DNA from: Ruminococcus sp. | GTDB taxonomy: Bacteria > Bacillota > Clostridia > Oscillospirales > Ruminococcaceae | Assembly: GCA_031262105.1 (NCBI GenBank) | Contig: JAISIH010000026.1 | Location: 1-39,105 of the forward strand | Direction: 5' to 3' | Length of the DNA stretch: 39,105 nucleotides | Shown: piece by piece, positions 1 to 9,128 of the stretch | How positions within the stretch are numbered: position 1 is the first letter of the stretch | Layout: every line of letters starts with the position of its first letter | The notes under the pieces: model-generated | The model's database searches: none | What the model saw: only the letters and a program-made list of their open reading frames with translations | Told to the model about the DNA's origin: nothing | Made by a program: the position numbers and the translations under genes

Positions 1-1
1 T

Positions 2-1510
2 CGTGCAACAAAAGAGGAAATTACAAAATTTATTGCAGAGTTCATTAAAAAAATGCTCATTACCGCAAGTGATAAAGCATATGGCGACTATTTATTAATC
101 GCAGGTGATGTTTCATTCAGCTTTGAAATATCAAAAATATTCTACTCGATATTGTCGAAAAAATGGTCGCCGAAGAGAATAATTGTTGTTCTCGGAAACC
201 ACGAATTATGGGACTTTAATTTATATAGAGCTTCATTTGCTCACCTAAATCTTAATGAAATTATACAAAACTACAGAGACTTTTTTAATTCAATTGGCAT
301 AACGTTTCTTCATAACGACTTATTTATTTCGACAAATATGCGGGATTTAGTTATAACGGAGAGCAATTTAAAAGAGTTTCCTATAGATAAGCTTAGAAAA
401 ATGGGACAAAGAAGCTCATTTATTGTATTTGGAGGCATAGGTTTTTCGGGATTGAATAGGACTTTCAATGCAAGTAACGGGATTTACAGAAATACCATAA
501 CTTCAATTGAAGATGAGTTAGCACAAACAAAAAATTTTCGAGATACTTATAATATTATTTCAAATTCATTAGGGCAGAACAAAGTAATTGTCCTAACTCA
601 TATGCCTAAAGATGACTGGACAGAACAGCCGTATAATGAAAGATGGATATATGTAAATGGTCACACACACCGAAACGTTTATTTTAACGACATCGAAAAA
701 ACTGTCTATTCTGATAATCAAGTAGGCTACTATTCAAAAAAAATCGGTTTGAAGTATTTCTACACTTCAAGACAATATGATATTTTTTTACTGTATCCGA
801 ATGGTATATATGAAATTAGCAGAACGGAATATTTAGATTTCAATCGCGGAATGGGTATCCGTTGTCAATACAATCGTGACGGAAGAATTCATATGATAAA
901 GAACAGCAACCTTTATTGCTTCTTTTATCAAGAAAAAGGCGGTGGAAGGCTGCATATGCTTAACGGCGGTTCTATAAAATATGTAGAAAATCAGAGTTTA
1001 GAATACTACTATGAAAACTTGAAAACCTATGAAATTAAGATAAACTCTGTATTCTCGGAGTATTTCAATACGCTTAAGCGTATTTCCGAAAACATAAAGG
1101 TGATTGGAGGAGACGGGTCTATTCACGGTTGTATCGTGGATATAGATTTCTTCAATCATCTATACCTAAATCCTTTTGACGGTACTTTGGCAGCATACTA
1201 CGCGACATCAATGAATAATAAATGGAAATATTCTGGTATTAAAGGATTGTTGCTAAAACAAAGACAGGACTTATATAATAATTATATAAAAACGTTGTCC
1301 GAAAATCCGCATCACATCGAGTATATTGCTGATAATGTTTATAAGTCAAGTCCGGAGGAAATACCGGAATATATGTCCGATACGGGAATATATAAGTCAT
1401 CAAGGATAATTCGCTCGATACAATATATATTTGAATCTAAAGTTATCCGTTCGTGGAATGACGATCTTTTAAATCCAAATTCAATGCTTCAATTAATCGA
1501 GTTCGATTAG
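2..1510 (+). CDS. Metallophosphoesterase with unassigned C-terminal region, 5' end outside the window
   Basis: Calcineurin-like phosphoesterase. Counting from the ATG at 53, the visible metal-site motifs are AGDVS (about residue 18), GNHE (about 48), THMP (about 183) and NGHTH (about 203), in the family order. The first motif (DxH) is absent, and the frame is open without a stop to base 2 with no Shine-Dalgarno before the ATG at 53, so the gene very probably starts outside the window. The phosphoesterase part ends near residue 245. A further 240 residues, with a GGDGSIHG segment and a YLNPFDG segment, match no family I recognise. The gene is visibly richer in A+T than the rest of the window, which together with the restriction-modification gene downstream suggests acquired DNA. 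Substrate unknown: nucleic acid, nucleotide or protein phosphate are all possible. Confidence 0.75.
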   Translation, partial: RATKEEITKFIAEFIKKMLITASDKAYGDYLLIAGDVSFSFEISKIFYSILSKKWSPKRIIVVLGNHELWDFNLYRASFAHLNLNEIIQNYRDFFNSIGITFLHNDLFISTNMRDLVITESNLKEFPIDKLRKMGQRSSFIVFGGIGFSGLNRTFNASNGIYRNTITSIEDELAQTKNFRDTYNIISNSLGQNKVIVLTHMPKDDWTEQPYNERWIYVNGHTHRNVYFNDIEKTVYSDNQVGYYSKKIGLKYFYTSRQYDIFLLYPNGIYEISRTEYLDFNRGMGIRCQYNRDGRIHMIKNSNLYCFFYQEKGGGRLHMLNGGSIKYVENQSLEYYYENLKTYEIKINSVFSEYFNTLKRISENIKVIGGDGSIHGCIVDIDFFNHLYLNPFDGTLAAYYATSMNNKWKYSGIKGLLLKQRQDLYNNYIKTLSENPHHIEYIADNVYKSSPEEIPEYMSDTGIYKSSRIIRSIQYIFESKVIRSWNDDLLNPNSMLQLIEFD

Positions 1511-1539
1511 GTTATCTCTCGCCATCTTGCTGTCCACCG

Positions 1540-1670
1540 CCACAAAAATAACAAAAAATCAAACAAGTTTCAAAAATTCACATTCCCCTCAAACCCAGTC
1601 CCACACACAACCTTAAAAATTCTATCAACCAAAAATAATCCCCCAAGCCCCTTCAAATCCTGTCACTCCG
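1540..1670 (+). promoter_or_regulatory. C-rich, G-poor tract; candidate Rho utilisation (rut) site
   Basis: Bases 1561-1680 contain 40 C and only 6 G by direct count. A transcript of the plus strand here would be unstructured and C-rich, the classic signature of Rho loading. It lies just after the metallophosphoesterase stop and before two hairpin terminators. Rho use is inference. Confidence 0.35.
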
Positions 1671-1678
1671 ATAAAAGT

Positions 1679-1720
1679 AAAACGCTTTGTGCTTATAAAA
1701 CCACACAGCGTTTTATTTTT
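1679..1720 (+). terminator. Intrinsic terminator
   Basis: A 13-base stem (1679-1691 with 1702-1714, one mismatch) has a 10-base loop and is followed by ATTTTT. It lies 170 bases after the metallophosphoesterase stop. A-rich sequence on the left side could let it work in both directions. Confidence 0.7.
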
Positions 1721-1771
1721 GGTTATACCACATATAATACAACACTTTTGAAATAATCCGTTAAAATTTCA

Positions 1772-1799
1772 AAAAAGCATTGCAATTGCAGTGCTTTTT
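1772..1799 (+). terminator. Second terminator-like hairpin
   Basis: Nearly perfect 28-base palindrome (1772-1785 with 1786-1799, one G-T pair) whose outer stem is A5/T5. It could terminate transcription in either direction and insulates the restriction-modification gene from upstream reading. Confidence 0.5.
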
Positions 1800-1840
1800 G
1801 TGTTATAATAATTCTGCGAATTATTGAAACTTTTAGAGGA

Positions 1841-1855
1841 TGCGGCTTTGCCGCA
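1841..1855. repeat. GCGGC-TTT-GCCGC palindrome, isolated copy
   Basis: The 15-base hairpin tgcggctttgccgca has a TTT loop. Its 13-base core is identical to the fourth hairpin of the array at 38957-39105. It sits in the leader region upstream of the restriction-modification gene, just before a TATAAT at 1863-1868. Confidence 0.6.
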
Positions 1856-1917
1856 ACTATGTTATAATTTAGAGAGAAATATCGCAATTTATCGCATACA
1901 TAGATCGGAGTAAGCAC

Positions 1918-4668
1918 ATGACCGACGTCGAGCAAAGAGCCGCCGCGAAAGCTTTTGCGGAATATTGGAAAGATAAGGGATATGAGAAGGGCGAAAGTCA
2001 AAAGTTTTGGCTTTCCTTGCTTCGTGATGTCTACGGTGTCCCTCACCCGGAACAGTTCATCTCCTTTGAGGAGCAAGTTCACCTTGACCACACAAGCTTT
2101 ATTGACGGTTATATCGGCGCGACTAAAGTCTTGATTGAGCAAAAAAGCTTAGGCAAAAGCCTTCGTTCGGGGATAAGGCAATCGGACGGCACATTGCTAA
2201 CCCCTTTTCAGCAAGCTAAACGGTATATTACCGAACTGCCGGTGTCACAACACCCTCGATGGGTTGTTACCTGCAATTTTTCCACCTTCCACGTTTATGA
2301 CATGGAACGCCCGGGCGGTGAGCCGGAAGAGATTCTGCTTGAAAATCTTCCCACTGAATATTATCGCCTTTCGTTCCTCACCGACACGGGCAACACGCAT
2401 TTACAGCGTGAAATGGAAGTCTCAATTCAAGCCGGAGAGATTGTCGGCGTTCTTTACGATGCTTTTTTGAAGCAGTACGGCAACACGCCTACCGAAGACG
2501 AGCTGAAAAGCCTGAACGTGCTTTGCGTGCGTTTGGTTTTCTGCCTTTATGCGGAAGACGCAGGGATCTTCGGGCGGCATGGTATGTTCCACGATTATTT
2601 GGCGGCGTTTGACACGCACAACACGCGCAAGGCTGTAATTGCCTTATTTCAGATACTTAATACGAAGCCTTGTGACCGTGAAAAATTCCTTGAAGCGGAG
2701 CTTGCGCAGTTCCCCTATGTCAACGGCGGGTTGTTCGCTGACGAAAGGATTGAAGTGCCGCCTTTTACCGATGAAATGCGCGAATTGCTTCTTAACAAGG
2801 CGAGTGCGGATTTCGACTGGTCGGAGATAAGCCCGACGATTTTCGGTGCGGTTTTTGAAAGCACGTTAAACCCCGAAACGCGGCGTTCCGGCGGTATGCA
2901 CTATACCTCGCTTGAAAACATCCACAAGGTTATCGACCCGTTATTTCTTGATACACTCGAAAAGGAATTGACGGAAATTTGCGCTGTCGGGGTATTTAAA
3001 ACTAAAGAAAAGCGGTTAAAGGCGTTTCAAGATAAGCTCTCGTCTCTCACGTTTTTGGACCCGGCTTGCGGAAGCGGAAATTTCTTAACCGAGACGTATT
3101 TATCGCTCCGCAAGCTTGAAAACACGGTGCTTTTTGAGTTATTACAAGGGCAGATAGTGTTCGATGTGGGGAGCATTGAAGAAAGCCCCATTAAGGTGAC
3201 AATCGGGCAATTTTTCGGGATTGAGATTAACGATTTCGCCGTGACGGTGGCGAAAACCGCGCTGTGGATAGCCGAAAGTCAGATGATGAAAGCGACGGAA
3301 GACATAATCGAAAAACCGCTTGATTTCCTGCCTTTGAAGTCCTACGCCCACATCACAGAGGGCAACGCCCTGCGCATGGACTGGGAAACCGTCGTGCCTA
3401 AGGACAAGCTTAATTACATCATGGGCAACCCGCCGTTTGTGGGGTATTCAAATCAAAATGCTGAACAAAAATCCGATATGCTTAAAATTTTCGATGGTGT
3501 AAAGTCTGCCGGAAAACTTGATTATGTTTGTGCGTGGTATAAAAAAGCCGCCGACATGATGAAATTATCTTCCATAAAAACAGCTTATGTAAGCACAAAT
3601 TCGATAACGCAAGGCGAGCAAGTAGCGATACTTTGGAAACCGCTTTTTGAATCGGGAATACATATTAATTTCGGTGTGCAGACATTCAGATGGGACAGCG
3701 AAGCAACCGAAAAAGCGGCTGTGCATTGCGTGATTGTAGGTTTTTCTTATCAGACAACAGAACAAGATCTAAATCCTTATCTGCTTAAAGCTCCGGCTGT
3801 GTTTATTGAAAACAGAACGAAACCTTTATGTCAAGTACCGAACATGACAACAGGAAATCGTCCGGCTGACGGCGGTCATTTGATAATTGAAAATTCTGAT
3901 TATGACGATTTCATTATGAAAGAGCCGCAAGCGAAAAAATACATAAAAAAACTCGTAGGTTCAGAAGAATTTATTAACAATAAATCAAGATATTGTTTGT
4001 GGCTTGTCGGAGCGAATCCGTCTGAACTCCTTAAAATGCCGCTTGTAATGGAACGGATTGAAGCTTGCAGAAAAGACAGACAAAATGCAAAAGATTTAGG
4101 TCGTCAAAAGCTTGCAAATACTCCAACACAATTCAGAGAAATAAATAATCCTGAAAATTATATCCTTATACCTTGTACCTCTTCCGAAACTCGCAAATAT
4201 GTTCCTATGGGTTATTTGACAAAAAATGAAATTCCTACAAATAGTGTTGTTTTCATTCCGAACGCATCAATCTACCACTTCGGCATACTAACCTCAAACG
4301 TCCACATGGCTTGGATGCGTGCGGTTTGCGGTAGGCTAAAAAGCGATTATCGCTATTCAAAAGATATCGTCTACAACAACTTCCCATGGTGTAACCCGAC
4401 TGATAATCAAAAACAAAAAATCGAACAGACCGCAAAAGCGATTTTAGATGCAAGGGCGGAGTATCCCGACTGCTCGCTTGCCGACCTTTACGGCGAAAAG
4501 ATGTATCTATACCCGAAACTCCTTACCGCCCACCAAAATAACGACCGCGCTGTTATGCAGGCGTACGGCTTCACCACGAAGATGACCGAAAGCGAATGTG
4601 TCGCGGAGCTTATGAAGCTTTATCAGGCTAAGGTTGACGAGATAACAAAACCAGCGTCTAAGAAGTAA
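1918..4668 (+). CDS. MmeI-like (type IIG/IIL) single-chain restriction endonuclease-methyltransferase
   Basis: One polypeptide expected both to cut DNA and to methylate adenine for self-protection. The N-terminal PD-(D/E)xK nuclease shows D63, E74 and K76 (D-x10-ExK). A helical linker follows, then the methyltransferase with SAM-binding motif DPACGSGNF at about 381 and catalytic NPPF at 504. The remainder holds the target-recognition domain. The length of 916 residues fits the MmeI family, and no separate methyltransferase or specificity gene is nearby, as expected. Start chosen at ATG 1918 with cggag 7 bases upstream; TATAAT at 1863 may be its -10. Base composition is mosaic: 2701-2760 has 34/60 G+C, 4141-4200 has 18/60, 4441-4500 has 32/60, so the part covering the end of the methylase and the recognition domain (about 3440-4260) looks imported. 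The reading frame is intact. Confidence 0.88.
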   Translation: MTDVEQRAAAKAFAEYWKDKGYEKGESQKFWLSLLRDVYGVPHPEQFISFEEQVHLDHTSFIDGYIGATKVLIEQKSLGKSLRSGIRQSDGTLLTPFQQAKRYITELPVSQHPRWVVTCNFSTFHVYDMERPGGEPEEILLENLPTEYYRLSFLTDTGNTHLQREMEVSIQAGEIVGVLYDAFLKQYGNTPTEDELKSLNVLCVRLVFCLYAEDAGIFGRHGMFHDYLAAFDTHNTRKAVIALFQILNTKPCDREKFLEAELAQFPYVNGGLFADERIEVPPFTDEMRELLLNKASADFDWSEISPTIFGAVFESTLNPETRRSGGMHYTSLENIHKVIDPLFLDTLEKELTEICAVGVFKTKEKRLKAFQDKLSSLTFLDPACGSGNFLTETYLSLRKLENTVLFELLQGQIVFDVGSIEESPIKVTIGQFFGIEINDFAVTVAKTALWIAESQMMKATEDIIEKPLDFLPLKSYAHITEGNALRMDWETVVPKDKLNYIMGNPPFVGYSNQNAEQKSDMLKIFDGVKSAGKLDYVCAWYKKAADMMKLSSIKTAYVSTNSITQGEQVAILWKPLFESGIHINFGVQTFRWDSEATEKAAVHCVIVGFSYQTTEQDLNPYLLKAPAVFIENRTKPLCQVPNMTTGNRPADGGHLIIENSDYDDFIMKEPQAKKYIKKLVGSEEFINNKSRYCLWLVGANPSELLKMPLVMERIEACRKDRQNAKDLGRQKLANTPTQFREINNPENYILIPCTSSETRKYVPMGYLTKNEIPTNSVVFIPNASIYHFGILTSNVHMAWMRAVCGRLKSDYRYSKDIVYNNFPWCNPTDNQKQKIEQTAKAILDARAEYPDCSLADLYGEKMYLYPKLLTAHQNNDRAVMQAYGFTTKMTESECVAELMKLYQAKVDEITKPASKK

Positions 4669-4697
4669 TATTTCAATTATAAAAAGGGAGCATGATT

Positions 4698-5945
4698 ATG
4701 TCAAGAGATTATTCCCACAGAATGGGGCAGAAAAAAATACGCGTGCAGGCAAAGGACGGGACAGCCCTCGCGGGAAAATCCGTCAAGGCAGAGATGCAGC
4801 GGCACGAATTCCTGTTCGGCGCAGGTGTTTTCGGCACACCGACATTCGACGCGGTATCTTATGCCTCGGGCGAAATGAAGGATCCCGCCCGCAGAGAAGG
4901 ATTTGAACAGCGGTTTGAAAAATGGGCTGCTCTCATGAACAACGCAACCTTGCCCTTCTATTGGGGCGGCTTCGAGCATGAAGAGGGCAAGCCGCGAAAT
5001 GTTCAGGTTATGGCAGCCGCAAAATTCCTCAAAGAACGCGGCGTAACGTTAAAGGGTCACCCGCTCTGCTGGCATACATTCTGCGCCGAATGGCTGTTGA
5101 AATATTCTAACGCCGAGATTATCCGTAAACAAACGGAGCGTATCAGGCGCGATGTGGGCTATTTTGCCGGTACAATTGATATGTGGGACGTTATCAACGA
5201 AGTGGTTATTATGCCGATTTTCGACAAATACGACAACGCAATTACCCGCATTTGTCAGGAATTAGGGCGTGTCAAGACCGTGAAAACCATGTTCGATACC
5301 GCTCGCGAGACTAATCCCGACGCAAAACTGCTTATTAACGATTTTAACCTCTCGGCGAGCTATCAAATTCTTATCGACGGCTGCCTTAATTCCGGCGTGG
5401 ATATTGATGCAATCGGGCTTCAAACGCATATGCACCAAGGTTACATGGGCAAAAATCGCCTTGAAGAGGTGCTTGCGCGATACGAAGTATTCGGGAAGCC
5501 CCTGCATTTCACGGAGATTACCCTGACTTCCGGTGAAATTATGCCGCCTGAAATCGTTGACCTAAACGACTATAAAAATGACGATTGGGCAACCACGCCG
5601 GAATTCGAGGACAGACAGGCGCGGGAATTTGCCGAAATGTACGAAATCCTCTTTTCACACCCCTTGGTTTCTACAGCCTATTCGTGGGAATTCGTAGACG
5701 GAGGCTGGCTTAATGCTCCCGCCGGACTGCTCCGTAAAGACGGCTCTGCAAAACCCGCTTACGATGCCCTCTATGAACTGATTCGCGGGAAGTGGTGGAC
5801 AAACACCGAAGTCATCACCGACGAAAACGGCGAGGCAATTATAGAAGGCTTCCGCGGCGATTATAAACTCACCTGCCTTGATACGACAACTGATCTTGCT
5901 CTACGTAAAGGGCAGCTTGACGGCGTTATGACGTTTACCCTGTAG
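4698..5945 (+). CDS. GH10 endo-1,4-beta-xylanase-like glycoside hydrolase without signal peptide
   Basis: Predicted retaining beta-1,4-xylanase (TIM barrel). The family motifs are in order: GHPLCWH (matches GHTLxWH), WDVINE with general acid/base E168, and HFTEITL with nucleophile E273. A small beta domain with a GxxGDY-like segment ends the protein, as in other GH10 proteins. The start at 4698 fits the ribosome site aaggga/ggag at 4684-4690; the ATG at 4692 is too close to it. There is no signal peptide or anchor, so the enzyme probably stays inside the cell and would act on imported xylo-oligosaccharides, unless exported in another way. No xylan transporter or other xylan gene is adjacent; the downstream ABC system is of amino-acid type and has its own promoter. 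The acid/base and nucleophile are both present, so activity is plausible. Confidence 0.88.
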   Translation: MSRDYSHRMGQKKIRVQAKDGTALAGKSVKAEMQRHEFLFGAGVFGTPTFDAVSYASGEMKDPARREGFEQRFEKWAALMNNATLPFYWGGFEHEEGKPRNVQVMAAAKFLKERGVTLKGHPLCWHTFCAEWLLKYSNAEIIRKQTERIRRDVGYFAGTIDMWDVINEVVIMPIFDKYDNAITRICQELGRVKTVKTMFDTARETNPDAKLLINDFNLSASYQILIDGCLNSGVDIDAIGLQTHMHQGYMGKNRLEEVLARYEVFGKPLHFTEITLTSGEIMPPEIVDLNDYKNDDWATTPEFEDRQAREFAEMYEILFSHPLVSTAYSWEFVDGGWLNAPAGLLRKDGSAKPAYDALYELIRGKWWTNTEVITDENGEAIIEGFRGDYKLTCLDTTTDLALRKGQLDGVMTFTL

Positions 5946-5972
5946 GATAATATAAAATGCCATGCAAAACCC

Positions 5973-6001
5973 TTGACATTTTTGCAAACTCGTGTTATAA
6001 T
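5973..6001 (+). promoter_or_regulatory. Consensus vegetative promoter of the ABC transporter operon
   Basis: TTGACA at 5973-5978, a 17-base spacer, and TATAAT at 5996-6001: a perfect housekeeping-sigma match. Transcription should start near 6008, giving a leader of about 33 bases before the ATG at 6041. No riboswitch or attenuator fits in that length. Confidence 0.88.
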
Positions 6002-6040
6002 TATTGATGATAATGCTAAGTCAGAATAGGAACCGTTTTA

Positions 6041-9000
6041 ATGAGAAAAAAGATTTTGTCGGTTATTGCGGCGTTTTTAGTGCTTCTTTGTTTTGCAGGC
6101 TGCAACTTAGAAACTCAAATCGGGGATGATAATACATATTCCGATTTTTCGGGTGCAAATTTTACCGGGGCTATACAGACCGGCGAAGTTTACGACGTTG
6201 TAATTGAAAAAGAACTCGGTACGAAAAAAATCAACCAATATGATAATATTGTTGATATGCTGAAAGCCGTTGATATGGGGAAGGTCGATTTCGGAGTTAT
6301 GGCTTCCGATTCAATCTATTCGCATACGACGTCGGGCGAATATAAAAACCTTGCTTTTGCATTTTTGCCGCCCGAAATGTTCACGTCTGAAAATGCACAA
6401 ATCTTTAAAACGCAAGAGCTTGCCGATAAATACAACGAATTTTTAGATACGCTTATCGAGTCGGGCGAACTTGCAGAGATTATAAACTTCTGGCTTTCGG
6501 GCGAACTCCCCGCCGCGGAGGATATCCCCGTTATAAAAGGCTCGGAGGAAAACGGCGAGATAATTTTCGCGGCTTCCGCCGGTTATGCGCCGATGTATTA
6601 TGCGGGAGCGGACGGCGAATTTGTCGGGTTTAATAGGGATATGTGCGACCGTTTCGCGGCTTATCTCGGGAAAAAGCCCGTCTATGTCGATATGAACTAT
6701 GCCGGGATTTTGCCCTATGTCCAGTCGGGGAAAGCAGATATGTCGGCGTGTTGTTTCAGCCTGACAGCCGACCGTGAAAATTCAACCGTTATTTTCTGCA
6801 AGCCTTATATGTCCTGCTATGCGGCGGTTGCTTATAAATCTGACCGCCCGACAGAACCCGCGAAAAATGTCTACGGCGTCCTCAATTCTGCCGGCGAATA
6901 TGACATATATAATCTGCCCGGTGAAGAAATACACGATACCCTTTCTTGGGATGATTACAAAGGGAAAGACCTCTCGATGGTTGTCGGGTTTGCATACGGC
7001 GAGGATGTTAAGGAAGATTTTGAAACTGATGATGTGCAGTTTTTTCAGGACTATTCCCTTATGCTTGAGTCGGTTTCAGTCGGGAAAACCGACGGCGCAT
7101 TCGTTGACTTAACAGCCGCGCCGATCTATGAAAAAGAAATCCCGGAATTAACGTACGTACCCGTGCCGGAGAAATTTTTCAGCTCTCCGATGGGCTTCAT
7201 CTGTTCCGACCCGGAACTCCTTGCGCAGTTTAACACTTTCTTAGCGGAAAAATACGCCGATGGTACAATTGACAGCCTTACAAAAAAGTGGATGTCTGAC
7301 GTCCCGGATTCTTCAACACCGATGACGGAGATTGTTAACAAAGACGACCCCGACCCGATTACTGCTTACCTTTCGGAATTAACACTGCCGTTTACATATA
7401 TCGGCGAAGGAAACGAAGCGAAGGGTTACGACTGCGAACTGCTGATAATGTTCGCGAACAGCATAGGCAGAGGCGTAGCCGTTACTCCGGTTGAATTTAA
7501 CGCAATCCTCCCGGCTGTCCAGTCCGGCAAGGCAGATTTCGGCGCGGCGGGAATTTCGATAACCGCAGAGCGTGAGGAAATGGTTGACTTTTCCGACCCG
7601 ACCTTTACCGATACCCTCGCGCTTATGGTAAGAAAGCCGGCGGACACGACAGTTCCAGATGAGACGCCGGATAAGTCCGACAACCCCGATAACCTCACGG
7701 TTGACGACATAATCGGCGGAACATTTGCAGTCCGCCTCGGTACCATTTATGATACACTTGTTACAGAGAATTTCGCGCCGTCAAAGGTTGAGCGGTTCCA
7801 AGACACTGCATCTGCATTTGAAGCGGTTAATCAAGGCAAGTTAGAATACGCTGTTTATAACCTTTTCACAACGATACAGGCAACCATAGAATATCCTGAT
7901 TTGACTTATTTCACTCTTCCGGCAGAATTTCATAACGTACCGGATGGTTATGCCGCGAATCTGTCGAATACAAAACTGATTGACGAACTCAACAGCTTCA
8001 TTGCCGAAATTAATTCAAACGGTGTTAATGAAGAGATGCATAAGCGCTGGCTTTCGTCGGAGTTTAACCCGAAAACCACCGAAATTCCGTACATTAACCT
8101 TGAAGATAACACGGGAGAAGTCTTAAGAGTTGCCGCAGACGCTACCACGCCGCCGTTATCGTATATTATCGGTAATAACGTTCCGACCGGTTATGACATT
8201 GAATTTGTGATGCGTTTCGCAGAAGCGACAAATCGTAAACTTGAAATTACAAATATGGCTTTTGACGCGCTTTTACCGAGTATTCAAAGCGGAAAATACG
8301 ATATTGCAGCCGGGTGTATAACAATAACGGAAGAAAGATCGAAGTCTGTTCTCTTTACCGACCCTGTCTATTATGAGCTTGTAAGCATTGCCTATAAGAT
8401 GGAATCCGCTTCCGATGAAACTTCCGAAAACGGTTTTATTACCTACATTAAAGAAGCGGTAAACCGCAATCTCATTGAAGACAACCGTTATAAACTTATC
8501 ATCGACGGACTTATTGTGACGATGATAATAACCGTAAGTTCGATGGCTGTAGGTACCGTTTTGGGCGGGTTTACAGCGTACTTCCTGACGCGGAAAAATC
8601 GTTTCATGAGGCGTCTGGCGAAGCTTGTGAGCGGACTTGTTAACGGCTTGCCGACGGTAACGCTTCTCATGGTCGCTTACTATATCATCTTCGGTTCTTC
8701 ACAGATAAGCAATGTAATTATTGCTTCCGCGACATTCTCCGTTATCATGGGAATCAGAATCGGCGAAATTTTATCGGGGGCTATCGAAACCGTCGATAAA
8801 ACCGAGATTGAAGCGGCGCGTGCTTCCGGATTTACGGCTGTTGGAGCGTTCATGACGGTAACGCTTCCGCAGGCGGTAAAACGCGCCCTTTCGCCCTATC
8901 TCACGAGCTTTGTAAGCCTCATGAAAGAGACTGCGATTGTCGGATATGTTGCGATACAGGATCTCATGCGGGCTTCCGATATTATCAGGAGCCGCACCTA

Positions 9001-9112
9001 CGACGCATACTTCCCGCTTCTGTTCGCCGCACTCATCTACCTTGTAGTTACGACGGTTTTCATACTTATCTTCAAGGCAATTATCAAGGCAGCTACCAAA
9101 AAAACTTCATGA
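6041..9112 (+). CDS. Amino-acid ABC transporter: multi-lobe substrate-binding lipoprotein fused to permease
   Basis: Receptor and membrane channel of a polar amino acid uptake system in one 1023-residue chain. A lipoprotein signal ends in FAGC (Cys21). Then come segments matching SBP_bac_3 lobes: a lone lobe 2 (about 43-151), a full domain (172-419), a second full domain (439-672), and a lone lobe 1 (693-786) leading straight into the permease (817-1023). Lobe 1 copies share a QSGKxD...T..R pattern. The permease has several membrane helices and the EAA-type loop [10 protein letters not shown]...LPQ at about 922 that contacts the ATPase. The usual fusion is a full domain followed by the permease; here the order looks circularly permuted, so the first and last half-domains may complete one another. 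ATG 6041 follows atagga. The ATPase gene starts 16 bases downstream. Exact substrate unknown. Confidence 0.88.
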   Translation: MRKKILSVIAAFLVLLCFAGCNLETQIGDDNTYSDFSGANFTGAIQTGEVYDVVIEKELGTKKINQYDNIVDMLKAVDMGKVDFGVMASDSIYSHTTSGEYKNLAFAFLPPEMFTSENAQIFKTQELADKYNEFLDTLIESGELAEIINFWLSGELPAAEDIPVIKGSEENGEIIFAASAGYAPMYYAGADGEFVGFNRDMCDRFAAYLGKKPVYVDMNYAGILPYVQSGKADMSACCFSLTADRENSTVIFCKPYMSCYAAVAYKSDRPTEPAKNVYGVLNSAGEYDIYNLPGEEIHDTLSWDDYKGKDLSMVVGFAYGEDVKEDFETDDVQFFQDYSLMLESVSVGKTDGAFVDLTAAPIYEKEIPELTYVPVPEKFFSSPMGFICSDPELLAQFNTFLAEKYADGTIDSLTKKWMSDVPDSSTPMTEIVNKDDPDPITAYLSELTLPFTYIGEGNEAKGYDCELLIMFANSIGRGVAVTPVEFNAILPAVQSGKADFGAAGISITAEREEMVDFSDPTFTDTLALMVRKPADTTVPDETPDKSDNPDNLTVDDIIGGTFAVRLGTIYDTLVTENFAPSKVERFQDTASAFEAVNQGKLEYAVYNLFTTIQATIEYPDLTYFTLPAEFHNVPDGYAANLSNTKLIDELNSFIAEINSNGVNEEMHKRWLSSEFNPKTTEIPYINLEDNTGEVLRVAADATTPPLSYIIGNNVPTGYDIEFVMRFAEATNRKLEITNMAFDALLPSIQSGKYDIAAGCITITEERSKSVLFTDPVYYELVSIAYKMESASDETSENGFITYIKEAVNRNLIEDNRYKLIIDGLIVTMIITVSSMAVGTVLGGFTAYFLTRKNRFMRRLAKLVSGLVNGLPTVTLLMVAYYIIFGSSQISNVIIASATFSVIMGIRIGEILSGAIETVDKTEIEAARASGFTAVGAFMTVTLPQAVKRALSPYLTSFVSLMKETAIVGYVAIQDLMRASDIIRSRTYDAYFPLLFAALIYLVVTTVFILIFKAIIKAATKKTS

Positions 9113-9128
9113 TCAAAAGGGAATTTTT

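Noticed and set aside
1723-2142. Open frame of 139 codons on the minus strand across the restriction gene start
   Set aside because: No ribosome site, no recognisable domain, and it overlaps terminators and a confident gene.
4692-4697. Earlier ATG for the GH10 gene
   Set aside because: It is only one base from the Shine-Dalgarno sequence; ATG 4698 has correct spacing.
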